Shown: positions 8,362-16,269 of the stretch, one piece after another | Position numbering within the stretch: the stretch's first letter is position 1 | How the letters are laid out: the number at the start of each line of letters is the position of its first letter | Assembly: GCF_032229525.1 (NCBI RefSeq) | Contig: NZ_JAVTWB010000119.1 | Coordinates: forward strand, 1 to 64,000 | Length of the DNA: 64,000 nt | Direction of reading: 5' to 3' | Origin: Accumulibacter sp032229525 | GTDB lineage: Bacteria > Pseudomonadota > Gammaproteobacteria > Burkholderiales > Rhodocyclaceae | Program-made: the position numbers and the translations under genes | The notes under the pieces: model-generated | The model's input: only the letters and a program-made list of their open reading frames with translations | What the model was told of the DNA's origin: nothing | Databases searched by the model: none

Positions 8362-9053
8362 GCCGCCTCGGCGTCTGGCTGAAGCGCTTGTTGGTCGCTT
8401 TCATCGGCTTGCTGCTGCTCTATCAGTTGTGGCTGTTCGGCTGGGTTCTGTGGTGGAATTGGGTCAACCCGGACAACACGCGTTTCATGAGCATTCGCCT
8501 CGCCGAGTTGCGGGTCAAGGATCCGCAAGCGCAACTGCAGCAGCAGTGGCTTCCCTATGGTCGGATCTCGGCAAATCTCAAGCGCGCAATCGTTGCCGCC
8601 GAGGATGGCAAGTTCCTCGACCACGAGGGCTTCGATTGGGAAGGGATCCAGAACGCCATCGAAAAGAACCAGAGGCGGGGGCGCATCGTCGCCGGGGGCT
8701 CGACGATTTCGCAGCAGCTCGCCAAGAATCTCTTCCTGACCCCGTCGAAGACGCCTCTGCGCAAAGTTGAAGAGGCACTGATCACGCTGATGCTGGAGAC
8801 CATCTGGAGCAAGCAGCGGATCCTGGAGGTCTACCTCAACGTCATCGAGTGGGGCAACGGCGTCTTCGGTGCTGAAGCGGCAGCCCGCCACTATTACGGC
8901 ATTTCGGCGAGTCAGCTCGCGCCAGAACAGGCCGCGCGGCTGGCCGGGATGGTGCCGAGCCCGCGCTTCTACGACCGCAATCGTAACGCGCCCGGGCTGG
9001 CGGGGAAGACGGCGACCATTCTCGCGCGCATGCCCTCGGCGGGCGTTCCCTGA
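8358..9053 (+). CDS. mtgA: Monofunctional peptidoglycan glycosyltransferase
   Basis: A 231-residue GT51 enzyme that polymerises lipid II into glycan strands at the outer face of the inner membrane. A single N-terminal transmembrane helix (LLVAFIGLLLLYQLWLFGW) anchors it. The catalytic motif VAAEDGKFLDHEGFDWEGI (around residues 80-98) holds the active-site Glu. GGSTISQQLAKNLFL (about 115-129) is the second signature, and the later ILEVYLNVIEWG and GAEAAARHYYG segments complete the family. There is no transpeptidase domain. It is the last gene of the uppP operon and overlaps aroE by four bases. Confidence 0.95.
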   Translation: MSRLGVWLKRLLVAFIGLLLLYQLWLFGWVLWWNWVNPDNTRFMSIRLAELRVKDPQAQLQQQWLPYGRISANLKRAIVAAEDGKFLDHEGFDWEGIQNAIEKNQRRGRIVAGGSTISQQLAKNLFLTPSKTPLRKVEEALITLMLETIWSKQRILEVYLNVIEWGNGVFGAEAAARHYYGISASQLAPEQAARLAGMVPSPRFYDRNRNAPGLAGKTATILARMPSAGVP

Positions 9054-9183
9054 GGTTTCGTCACCGTTCGGCGCTAGAAACGCACCGGTGTCGGCGAACT
9101 GCGAACCTTCCTGCGATACTATCAAGCTTCGATCCACGCCGCGTCAGTCCGTTTCCGGAAACAAATCAAGGAGTGATCACGCC

Positions 9184-9708
9184 ATGAAGTTCCGCACCGC
9201 CTTCCTTTTGCTCGTTCTCTGCCTGACCGCTGGCTTTTCGGCACTCAACTGGGACACCTTCAACAACCCGACGACGCTTTCACTGGGCCTGGTTGACGTG
9301 CAGGCTCCGCTGGGGCTGATCATGCTCGGTCTGGTGGGCTTCCTTACCGCCTATTTCCTGGTTTTTGTGATCTACCTGCAGGGCTCCGCGCTACTCGATT
9401 CCCGTCGCAATGCCCAGCAGCTGCAGGCTAACCGGGAACTCGCAGACAAGGCCGAGGCCTCACGTTTTACCGAACTGCGCAGCTTTCTCTCCGTGGAGCT
9501 GAAAAAGCTGGCAGACAACAAAGCGGGTGCTGGATCGTCGGCGCAGGCCGACGCCGCGATCTTCGCCAGACTCGATCGCGTCGAGAAGGAGCTTCTGGCG
9601 GCCGTGGAGCAGTCGGGAAGTAGTGTTACCGCGTCTCTCGGCGAACTCGAGGACCGTCTCGCAAGAAGCGGGGGCAGTTCGCTGGCGCGCGAGCAGAGCC
9701 GCGGCTGA
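9184..9708 (+). CDS. LapA-like membrane protein with coiled-coil tail
   Basis: A 174-residue protein with two transmembrane helices near residues 5-22 and 38-62, joined by a short loop (NWDTFNNPTTLSLGLVD). A long, mostly helical cytoplasmic tail rich in Ala, Glu, Lys, Arg and Leu follows, which looks coiled-coil. This matches the LapA/DUF1049 layout, although that family is usually near 100 residues, so the tail is long. LapA in E. coli helps control LpxC and lipopolysaccharide assembly. The start is ATG at 9184 with AAGGAG ten bases upstream. The gene has its own terminator and stands 130 bases after mtgA. Confidence 0.65.
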   Translation: MKFRTAFLLLVLCLTAGFSALNWDTFNNPTTLSLGLVDVQAPLGLIMLGLVGFLTAYFLVFVIYLQGSALLDSRRNAQQLQANRELADKAEASRFTELRSFLSVELKKLADNKAGAGSSAQADAAIFARLDRVEKELLAAVEQSGSSVTASLGELEDRLARSGGSSLAREQSRG

Positions 9709-9773
9709 GCCCCCCTCGTCGCGTGCTCCTTGCTCGGCGTTGCGGTCGGTAGCAGCGCGGCGTGACGGCCAAG

Positions 9774-9800
9774 AAAAAGCCCGCACGAGGCGGGCTTTTT
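9774..9800 (+). terminator. Bidirectional terminator between convergent genes
   Basis: GCCCGC (9779-9784) pairs with GCGGGC (9790-9795) around a five-base loop. Five A residues precede and five T residues follow, so it can stop transcription from both the LapA-like gene and the convergent helicase gene. Confidence 0.85.
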
Positions 9801-9819
9801 CAACTGGTTTAGTTGCCGA

Positions 9820-11208
9820 TCAGCGATCGCCGTAGGTGCGGCGGCCAGTCTGGGCGGCGCCGTGGGCGCTCTTGGCCGCTTCGCGGTAAGGGGTGCGGGG
9901 CAGGCCATCGCGCCGAGGCGCTGACGATGGTTTGTTCGAGCGGTTGTCGCCACCCTTCCAGCCGGGTTTGCCCGTCGGCCGCGGTTTTGCCGGCGCTGCC
10001 CGGCGAGTGGGCTCGTGTCCGACCACAACGGCGACCGGAATCAGCTGTTTGGTGAAGCGCTCGATCTTCTTGACGTTGAAGTGCTCGGCGTGATGAACCA
10101 GCGAAATGGCCAGACCATTGCGACCGGCCCGGCCGGTACGACCAATGCGATGCACGTAGTCTTCGGCAAATTTCGGCAGGTCGTAGTTAAAGACGTGAGT
10201 GATTGTTGGCACGTCAATGCCGCGCGCGGCGACATCGGTGGCCACCAGAATCCGTACCTGACCGCGACGCATGGCGGTAAGCGTGCGATTGCGGGCGCCC
10301 TGATGCATGTCACCATGCAGCGCCGCGGCGTTCAGGCCGGCGACGTTCAGGCGATCGCTGACGGTATCGGCATCGCGCTTGGTGGCGGTAAATACCAGCG
10401 CCTGATCGATTGATGCGTCACGCAGCAGGTGATCGAGCAGACGGTTCTTGTGCGACAGGTCGTCGACGAAATGCATCCGTTGCTCGATGTTGTCGTGCCG
10501 GGTCGACGAAACGTCGACGCGAATCTGCAAGGCGCTACGGGTCATGCGCTGCGCCATCTCGCCGACCGTCCCGTCAAGGGTGGCCGAGAACAGCATAGTC
10601 TGGCGTGAGGCCGGCGTCGCCGAAACGATTTTCTCGATGTCTTCGATGAAACCCATGTCCAGCATGCGGTCGGCTTCGTCCAGGACGAGTACCTGCAGCT
10701 GCGAGAAATCGATCTTGCCCGAGTTCATGTGGTCGATCAGACGACCCGGGGTGGCGACCAGGATTTCCGGGTTGCGCCCGAGGAGTTCCATCTGTTTCGG
10801 GTAGGGCATGCCACCGAGGATGGCAATCGCCCGCACGTTGTGCAGTTGACGGCCATATTTGTCGGTAGCGGCGGTGACTTGCAGGGCAAGTTCGCGGGTC
10901 GGCGTCAGCACCAGCATTTTCGGCCGTGCCGCCTGGAAGCGCTGGCGATCGTGTCCGCGGACCGGTCGCCGCTCCTGGCCTGCCGGCACAGCCGGGTTGG
11001 CCGAGCGTTCCTGCGAAGCGAAGCGGTGCAGCGCCGGCAGCATGAAGGCTGCGGTCTTGCCGGAGCCGGTCTGCGATGAAACCATCAGGTCGCGGCCTTC
11101 GATGGCCGCCGGGATGGCCTGTTTCTGGACTGCGGTCGGTTCCGTGTAACCGGAGTCAGCGAGCGCTTTGAGGATGGCGGGGTGAAGGCCTATTTCAGCA
11201 AAAGTCAT
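9820..11208 (-). CDS. rhlE: RhlE-type DEAD-box RNA helicase
   Basis: A 462-residue ATP-dependent RNA helicase of the ribosome-assembly/RNA-turnover class. The Q motif is TFAEIGLHPAILKALADSGY, motif I is SSQTGSGKTAAF, motif II is DEADRMLDMGF, motif III is SATLD, and motif VI is HRIGRTGRAG. The C-terminal tail is basic with Arg/Gly/Pro/Lys-rich segments and likely binds RNA. The start is the ATG at 11208, which opens with the Q motif; the longer frame to 11238 adds ten residues not needed by the family. The exact subfamily (RhlE versus another DEAD-box group) is inferred from motif order and length. About 265 bases without a gene precede it. Confidence 0.9.
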   Translation of the reverse strand: MTFAEIGLHPAILKALADSGYTEPTAVQKQAIPAAIEGRDLMVSSQTGSGKTAAFMLPALHRFASQERSANPAVPAGQERRPVRGHDRQRFQAARPKMLVLTPTRELALQVTAATDKYGRQLHNVRAIAILGGMPYPKQMELLGRNPEILVATPGRLIDHMNSGKIDFSQLQVLVLDEADRMLDMGFIEDIEKIVSATPASRQTMLFSATLDGTVGEMAQRMTRSALQIRVDVSSTRHDNIEQRMHFVDDLSHKNRLLDHLLRDASIDQALVFTATKRDADTVSDRLNVAGLNAAALHGDMHQGARNRTLTAMRRGQVRILVATDVAARGIDVPTITHVFNYDLPKFAEDYVHRIGRTGRAGRNGLAISLVHHAEHFNVKKIERFTKQLIPVAVVVGHEPTRRAAPAKPRPTGKPGWKGGDNRSNKPSSAPRRDGLPRTPYREAAKSAHGAAQTGRRTYGDR

Positions 11209-11475
11209 GGTTCTCTTTTTTGTATGGATGCGCCGCATACTGCCTTAACGGCATGGCGCATTGGCAAAGGAAAATGCAACGCCAACCAACGAAAAGCTGA
11301 GAAAGACTCTGATCGATTTACAGAAGTCAGCAGCAATCGGCACAAAAGCTTTGTGCCAGGGCGGTGCTGAGTGAATCGACACCAGAAGGCAGGGGGGCTT
11401 GAGAGTTACGGCCAGGTTCGCGATGCTCGTTGCACTTCGCGGTGAGTCCGCCAAGTGCAGCCGCGCATTATAGCA

Positions 11476-12075
11476 TCAGTTCGGCTCTCGTCGGTTTTTT
11501 TTTCGGCACTCTTCGTGATCGGACGCATCCAGTTGTAGTACCTGCGGTGAGAAGACTTCGGTCACCAGTACTGACTGAACGCCGAAAGAGAAATGCGAGC
11601 GACGTGCCCACAGCGTATCCGGAGCACGGTCACCCAGTTGCAGGGCGGCGAGCGCCGGGAGAAAGAGCCCGTGGCGGCAGTCCAGTCGAGTGAAGTTCAT
11701 CGGGCCACGCGTGAAGCCGGCGTGCGAGAACAGCAGCGCGCCCAGCGAGCGGCTGCCGAGGCGCGCCAGCCAGACGGTCAACGGGCCACCCGGCTGGCAG
11801 GGCAGCACGGTGTGGGCGAAGACGACGATGCGACCGTCACAGAGCAGTGCCACTTCCCGTATCCAGGCCCGTACCCCGGGTGACAGCCCGAGTGCCAGCG
11901 CCTCGTCGGCAGTCGGTATGCCGAGGCCCTGGCGCAACACCCGCACAGCGAAGTGTCCTCTGGCCTGGATGCGTGCCGTCAGCGAACCACGGTCACGAAG
12001 CCAGGCGATGAAGGCTATGTTCCCTGTCGCGCGCAGCAATCTGCTGCGCCATCTTTGGTCGTGTCGGCCGCTCAT
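11476..12075 (-). CDS. ubiC: Chorismate lyase (UbiC)
   Basis: A 199-residue enzyme that converts chorismate to 4-hydroxybenzoate and pyruvate, the entry step of ubiquinone synthesis. Family features include WLRDRGSLTARIQ near the start, REVALLCDGRIVVFAHTVLP in the middle, and LGARSLGALLF-like residues (GSRSLGALLF), followed by LWARRSHFSFGVQSVLVTEVFSP at the end with its conserved Arg and Glu. The start ATG at 12075 comes 27 bases after the stop of the DUF192 gene; a frame to 12327 runs into that gene and is not used. ubiA, its usual partner, is not in the window. Confidence 0.88.
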   Translation of the reverse strand: MSGRHDQRWRSRLLRATGNIAFIAWLRDRGSLTARIQARGHFAVRVLRQGLGIPTADEALALGLSPGVRAWIREVALLCDGRIVVFAHTVLPCQPGGPLTVWLARLGSRSLGALLFSHAGFTRGPMNFTRLDCRHGLFLPALAALQLGDRAPDTLWARRSHFSFGVQSVLVTEVFSPQVLQLDASDHEECRKKNRREPN

Positions 12076-12101
12076 TCGCGCAACAGGTGTGTGGCCAAGG
12101 C

Positions 12102-12545
12102 TTAGTGGGGGCGGGGCGACTTGTTGATGCCGCCAATTCGCATGCCCGGTTTGATGCCTTTGTCGGAGAACCAGCCCCGATTCATTTCCAGTGCGTAGCT
12201 CGCGGCTTGTTCGGCGCAGTGATTGTCCTCTGTCTCGGGTTGCATGTTCGCGATGTTCAGAATGCGTCCTTCGGCATCGAGAAACGCCACCGACAGCGGC
12301 AGCAAGGTGTTCCGCATCCACATGCAATGCTGCGCCGCCTGTGCATAGACGAACAGCATCCCGTGGTTGGCCGCCATGCTGCGGCGATTCATCAAACCCT
12401 GTACCCGGCTACTCTGATCGGCTGCCACTTCCGCTTCGATGCGGTAGAAACCGGCGGTTAGGTCGAGTCGCGGGAGCTCTGCGGAAGCTGGCAAAGGAGC
12501 CAGCAAGGCGGACAGGCTGATCAAGAAGGCAAGGGATCTGCACAT
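12102..12545 (-). CDS. DUF192 family exported protein
   Basis: A 147-residue protein with a clear signal peptide (SLAFLISLSALLAPLPASA) and one DUF192 domain. Typical features are RVQGLMNRRSMAANHGMLFVY, the HCMWMRNTLLPLSVAFLD segment, and a closing ALEMNRGWFSDKGIKPGMRI. The start is ATG at 12545, with GGAG six bases upstream. The family has no known biochemical role; a few members sit with cell-envelope genes. It lies directly upstream of ubiC on the same strand and is probably co-transcribed. Confidence 0.82.
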   Translation of the reverse strand: MCRSLAFLISLSALLAPLPASAELPRLDLTAGFYRIEAEVAADQSSRVQGLMNRRSMAANHGMLFVYAQAAQHCMWMRNTLLPLSVAFLDAEGRILNIANMQPETEDNHCAEQAASYALEMNRGWFSDKGIKPGMRIGGINKSPRPH

Positions 12546-12667
12546 ACAAACTCCGGCATGGAAGACGGTCGAAAGGAAGAAAAGGGAGCGCTGAAACCGG
12601 CCCGGCTTGCCGGCTGAGGGTGCGTGTCCGCCCGGTCCGCGTGCGGCGGCAGCGGCGGTCGGAATTG

Positions 12668-12934
12668 CTACTTTTTGCCGGAAGTTCCCCTGGTCTTGCG
12701 GGAAGCTTTTGCGGAAGGTGCCGCCGATTTGCCAGCGGCGCTCGATTTGCGCGCTTTGTCTGCTGGCGCCGCAGCCTTCTTTGCGGTCGGCTTCGGTCGG
12801 GAGCCCGCCTCGCCAAAGCTTACCGGCGCATCCAGGGTTTCGGCCGCTTTCGGCACGGCCAGGGCCGTTGCACAGCCGAGCGACAATCCTGCGCCGACCA
12901 GGCCGTGCAGCAAGTTGTTGAACATGCTTCTCAT
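12668..12934 (-). CDS. Small Lys/Ala-rich exported protein
   Basis: An 88-residue protein of unknown function. The ATG at 12934 follows AAGGG five bases upstream. A signal-like hydrophobic N-terminus (LLHGLVGAGLSLGCATALA) precedes a low-complexity tail rich in Lys, Ala, Ser and Pro (PTAKKAAAPADKARKSS and so on), which resembles the histone-like Lys/Ala/Pro tails common in Betaproteobacteria. A cysteine at residue 21 lies close to the expected cleavage point. It has a good ribosome site and an uninterrupted frame, but no recognisable domain. Confidence 0.55.
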   Translation of the reverse strand: MRSMFNNLLHGLVGAGLSLGCATALAVPKAAETLDAPVSFGEAGSRPKPTAKKAAAPADKARKSSAAGKSAAPSAKASRKTRGTSGKK

Positions 12935-13027
12935 GGCGACCCTTTGACGTTTCGCTTCTCGCGATCATTGTCCATCGGCGGACAGCCGCGCCACCTGGCA
13001 GACTGCGTCAGCATGGAAGTAATGGAA

Positions 13028-14626
13028 TCAATGACTGGTCCCTTCCGAGCGCGAGATCTTGTTCCACACATTGTATTTGCCGACCGGTTTGCTGGCCGGG
13101 ATGCGCTTCACTTCCTTGAGCGTCTGGGCGTCGATCACCACCAGCGCGCCATCGAGTTCCCACAGGCTGGCCAGCGCGTAACGGCCGTCACGGGTGAACT
13201 CGACGTGCGCCAGCGTCTGCCCGGGTTCGGCCTTGATCTGTGCGACGACTTCGAGGGTCTGCTTGTCGATCACCTGCAAGGTGTTCTTGTGCTCCTTGCT
13301 CATCATCGAGTCGGTGAAGGCGTAGCGACTGTTCTCGTGGCTACGCAGGAAAAAGCCTGGTCCCAGGGTCTTGATTTCCTTGATATTCTCGTAGGTCTTC
13401 AGGTCGATGACGGTGACCACCCCGTCGTTCAGGTTCGGCGAGGCCATGACCGTGCGCTCGCGACCCGTCGGATCCGTCCACTGCCAGGTGATTCCCGAGC
13501 CAAGATGTGGCATTCCCGGCAGATCGAGGTCGGCGATCTTCTTGCGGCCGTCGAGAAAAATCACTTGTCCCTTGGTCGCCGAGCGCGACGAGCCGAGGAT
13601 CTCATGGTAGGTCTGGGTAAAGAAGAAGTCGTCGAGATAGTCCTTGAGCAGGGTCCGCCGCGGGTAGAACATGCCGGGTGTGAAGTGGCCTTCCTGGTAC
13701 TGGAAGTCGTGTACCAGGCCCTCGGCTACGGGTTCTGCGTCCGGGTCATAGCTGATCTCCCAGACTTCGGGCACGTCCTTGAGCGCGGCGACGAAGCTCT
13801 TGCGCGGGGCCGCGTCATAGACGGCCGACACCCGTGAAGTCTTGTCGCCGGCGGCGTTGAGTGTCGGGATGATCTTGACCAGCGAGAGATCCTTCGCGTC
13901 GAGCAGCACCAGGCTGTGCGGCAGGTAGTTGGCGACCATCACCCATTTGCCGTCGCCGGAGACCGCCGCATTGCGCGTGTTGAGGCCGGCGCGTATTTCG
14001 GCGACGACGACCAGGTTGTAGATGTCGAACTTGGTGATCCAGCCGTCGCGCGAAGCGAAATAGACGAAACGCCCGTCCGGCGAGAACTTCGGCCCGCCAT
14101 GCAGCGCATAACGACTGGGAAAGCGGTACAGGCGCTCGAGCTTGTCGCCGTCGAGCACCGAGACATGATGGTCACCTGTTTCGACGACGATGAACAGATT
14201 GAGCGGGTCGGCGCCTTTCAGTCCTGGGCCGGGTTTGTCCGGCAGATTGGTGGCGTCGGCATTGACCACCTGCGAGCCGCGAATCTCAGCTGCATCCCAG
14301 ACTGGTGCCGGGGTCACCTTGCTGTAGATCAGTTCTGCGAGTTGCGCCACCTCTTCAGTGCTCAGCTTGTCGCCGAAAGCCGGCATCTGCGTTGCCACCC
14401 TGCCCTCGCTGATGACTTTCAGCGCCTCTGGCTTGCGCAGCCGTTCGAGGTTTTCCGGCAGCAGTGCCGGGCCAATGCCACCAAACCGGGTTTCGCCGTG
14501 ACACGCGGCACAGTGTGCCTGGTAAAGCGCGTCGACAGCCGTTGCCCCGGCCGCGTTGGCCAGCGATGACCCGCTACCGAGCGACACCACCAGGCCGCAG
14601 GCGGAAAACGCCAGGCGCCAGCTCAT
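13028..14626 (-). CDS. nirN: NirN-like dihydro-heme d1 dehydrogenase (cytochrome c-d1 protein)
   Basis: A 532-residue periplasmic protein. A signal peptide ends near residue 26. A cytochrome c domain follows (CAACH at residues 39-43; likely axial Met in QMPAF at 81), then an eight-bladed d1-type beta-propeller (about 130-530; repeated VVIDLKTYE, VVIDAQTLK and GGPKFSPDGRFVYF-like strands). This is the layout of NirN, which performs the last step of heme d1 synthesis, and of NirS; no nirS-specific context is seen, and its partner nirJ immediately upstream supports NirN. Its ATG overlaps the nirJ stop (ATGA at 14623-14626), so the pair is translationally coupled. Other nir genes are absent from the window. 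Confidence 0.82.
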   Translation of the reverse strand: MSWRLAFSACGLVVSLGSGSSLANAAGATAVDALYQAHCAACHGETRFGGIGPALLPENLERLRKPEALKVISEGRVATQMPAFGDKLSTEEVAQLAELIYSKVTPAPVWDAAEIRGSQVVNADATNLPDKPGPGLKGADPLNLFIVVETGDHHVSVLDGDKLERLYRFPSRYALHGGPKFSPDGRFVYFASRDGWITKFDIYNLVVVAEIRAGLNTRNAAVSGDGKWVMVANYLPHSLVLLDAKDLSLVKIIPTLNAAGDKTSRVSAVYDAAPRKSFVAALKDVPEVWEISYDPDAEPVAEGLVHDFQYQEGHFTPGMFYPRRTLLKDYLDDFFFTQTYHEILGSSRSATKGQVIFLDGRKKIADLDLPGMPHLGSGITWQWTDPTGRERTVMASPNLNDGVVTVIDLKTYENIKEIKTLGPGFFLRSHENSRYAFTDSMMSKEHKNTLQVIDKQTLEVVAQIKAEPGQTLAHVEFTRDGRYALASLWELDGALVVIDAQTLKEVKRIPASKPVGKYNVWNKISRSEGTSH

Positions 14627-15819
14627 GATGCTTTGCGCAATCTGATGTAGGGGCTTACGGCAAGGCGTTCGCGGCCAGGTTCGACGCCAATCTCCTCGTC
14701 GTCGAGATAGCAGCCCGGGTCTTCGGCCCAGGCGTCGCCGGTCAGTTGCTGCGCACGCACACGCGTGTTGCCGTTGCAGATGTCGAAGTGCTGGCAATCG
14801 CCGCAACGTCCCGAGACGCTACGCGGGAATTGTTTCAGACCGGCCATCAGCGGGTCTGAAACATCCATCCAGATCTCCGAGAAGGGTCGTTCACGAATGT
14901 TGCCCAGGTTGTAGTGCCACCACATGGTGTCGGGATGGACGTTGCCCAGGTTGTCGATGTTGGCGACGTTGACGCCCGATGAATTGCCACCCCATTGCGC
15001 CAGTCGGGCGCGGATGTTGGCCGCCTTTTCAGGAAATTTCTTCTTCACCCAGTACAGGAAGTAGACCCCGTCGGCATCGTTGTTGCCGGTAGTGAACTCC
15101 TTGTGCAGGCCGCGTTGCTGGTAGTCCCAGCAGGTATCGAAGAGCAGGTCCATGGCCCAGCGCGTCAGCTTGTGTTGCGCGTCGTCCTTGCGGTTCTTGT
15201 TACCGCGGCCGGCGTAGTTGAGGTGCGAGAAGTAGAAGCGGTCGATGCCCTCGTCTTCAACCAGCTCAAGCAGGCGCGGCAGGTCGTGCGCGTTGTCCTG
15301 GGTCATCGTGAAGCGAACGCCGATCTTCAGACCGAGGTCGCGGCACAGCCGAATACCTTTCAGGGACGCATCGAAGGCGCCTTCCATGCGCCGGAACTTG
15401 TCATGCGTTTCGCCCATGCCGTCGAGCGAAACGCCGACATAGTCGAAATCGCACGCGGCGATGCGGTCAATGTTTGAGGCGTCGATCAGCGTACCGTTGG
15501 ACGATAGTCCGACGTAGAAGCCCATCGCCTTGGCGCGGCGGGCAATGTCGAAGATGTCCGGTCGCAGCAGCGGCTCGCCGCCGGAAAGAATCAGCACCGG
15601 CACACGAAAACGCTTGAGGTCGTCCATCACGGCAAAGATTTCGTCGGTCGTCAACTCACCGGGGAAATCCTTGTCGGCCGAAATCGAATAGCAGTGTTTG
15701 CAGGTCAGGTTACAGCGGCGGATGAGATTCCAGATCACCACCGGCGCCGGCGGGTTCTGCTTTGGTCCGGGCTGTTTGGGTGCCGTGAGTTCCTGCATGT
15801 ACTGGGAAATCCGAAACAT
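14623..15819 (-). CDS. nirJ: Heme d1 biosynthesis radical SAM protein NirJ
   Basis: A 398-residue radical SAM enzyme that removes the propionate side chains during heme d1 synthesis. The cluster motif CNLTCKHC is at residues 36-43, followed by SGGEPLLRPD (SAM-binding) near 85. A second cluster region at the C-terminus has several cysteines (GRCGDCQHFDICNGNTR and DPGCYLDD). The start ATG at 15819 is preceded by GGGGA seven bases upstream. Length and motif order match NirJ and related SPASM-type enzymes. An FNR/DNR-type box 55 bases upstream suggests anaerobic control. Confidence 0.88.
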   Translation of the reverse strand: MFRISQYMQELTAPKQPGPKQNPPAPVVIWNLIRRCNLTCKHCYSISADKDFPGELTTDEIFAVMDDLKRFRVPVLILSGGEPLLRPDIFDIARRAKAMGFYVGLSSNGTLIDASNIDRIAACDFDYVGVSLDGMGETHDKFRRMEGAFDASLKGIRLCRDLGLKIGVRFTMTQDNAHDLPRLLELVEDEGIDRFYFSHLNYAGRGNKNRKDDAQHKLTRWAMDLLFDTCWDYQQRGLHKEFTTGNNDADGVYFLYWVKKKFPEKAANIRARLAQWGGNSSGVNVANIDNLGNVHPDTMWWHYNLGNIRERPFSEIWMDVSDPLMAGLKQFPRSVSGRCGDCQHFDICNGNTRVRAQQLTGDAWAEDPGCYLDDEEIGVEPGRERLAVSPYIRLRKAS

Positions 15820-15874
15820 CGTGCAATCCCCGAGAGAAAACTGCGTATTAGAGAACAGGCCCGGCGGGGTGGCC

Positions 15875-15888
15875 TTGACGTGGATCAA
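15875..15888 (-). promoter_or_regulatory. FNR/ANR/DNR-type box upstream of nirJ
   Basis: TTGACGTGGATCAA (plus strand) matches the consensus TTGAY-N4-RTCAA on both half-sites. Its centre lies about 41 bases upstream of a plausible start near 15840, the classic class II activator position, and a TAATAC -10-like hexamer occurs at 15844-15849 on the minus strand. It would switch on nirJN when oxygen falls or nitric oxide appears. Confidence 0.72.
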
Positions 15889-16269
15889 GCCTCACCTGAT
15901 CGAGCGCCGGCCGACGCTTAGCTGGCAACCCCTGGCGCCCTCACCGTCGGGCCGCTGGCCAAATGGTGGACAGCGCTTCCGGTCTTGCGTTTCACCGCCG
16001 GGCAGGCGACATCGCGTGGATTCTACAGGCGATCGGTGTCTGCCGCAGCCCTGCGAATCACGCGCCGTGGTCGTCAGCCGGCGGGCACCGGCGGTACTCT
16101 GCAGGTGGCTGGACGAGTGCGCCTAAACCATTGACAATTAGTGGGCCGCGTCAGTCTTGGCGATGGTGGGTCGATCGATTGGTGCTGCCAGTCGTCGCCA
16201 TGAAGGTTTTCTTGAAGTTCAGCAGGCAAATGATGGTCATCAAGCTGTTTGCGTGTCGGCGCTGACCCG
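15889..16269. other. Intergenic region between nirJ and the cardiolipin synthase gene
   Basis: About 380 bases with no credible gene on either strand. A TTGACA hexamer at about 16132 has no matching -10 element at 16-18 bases, so I could not place the promoter of the downstream gene. Confidence 0.4.
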
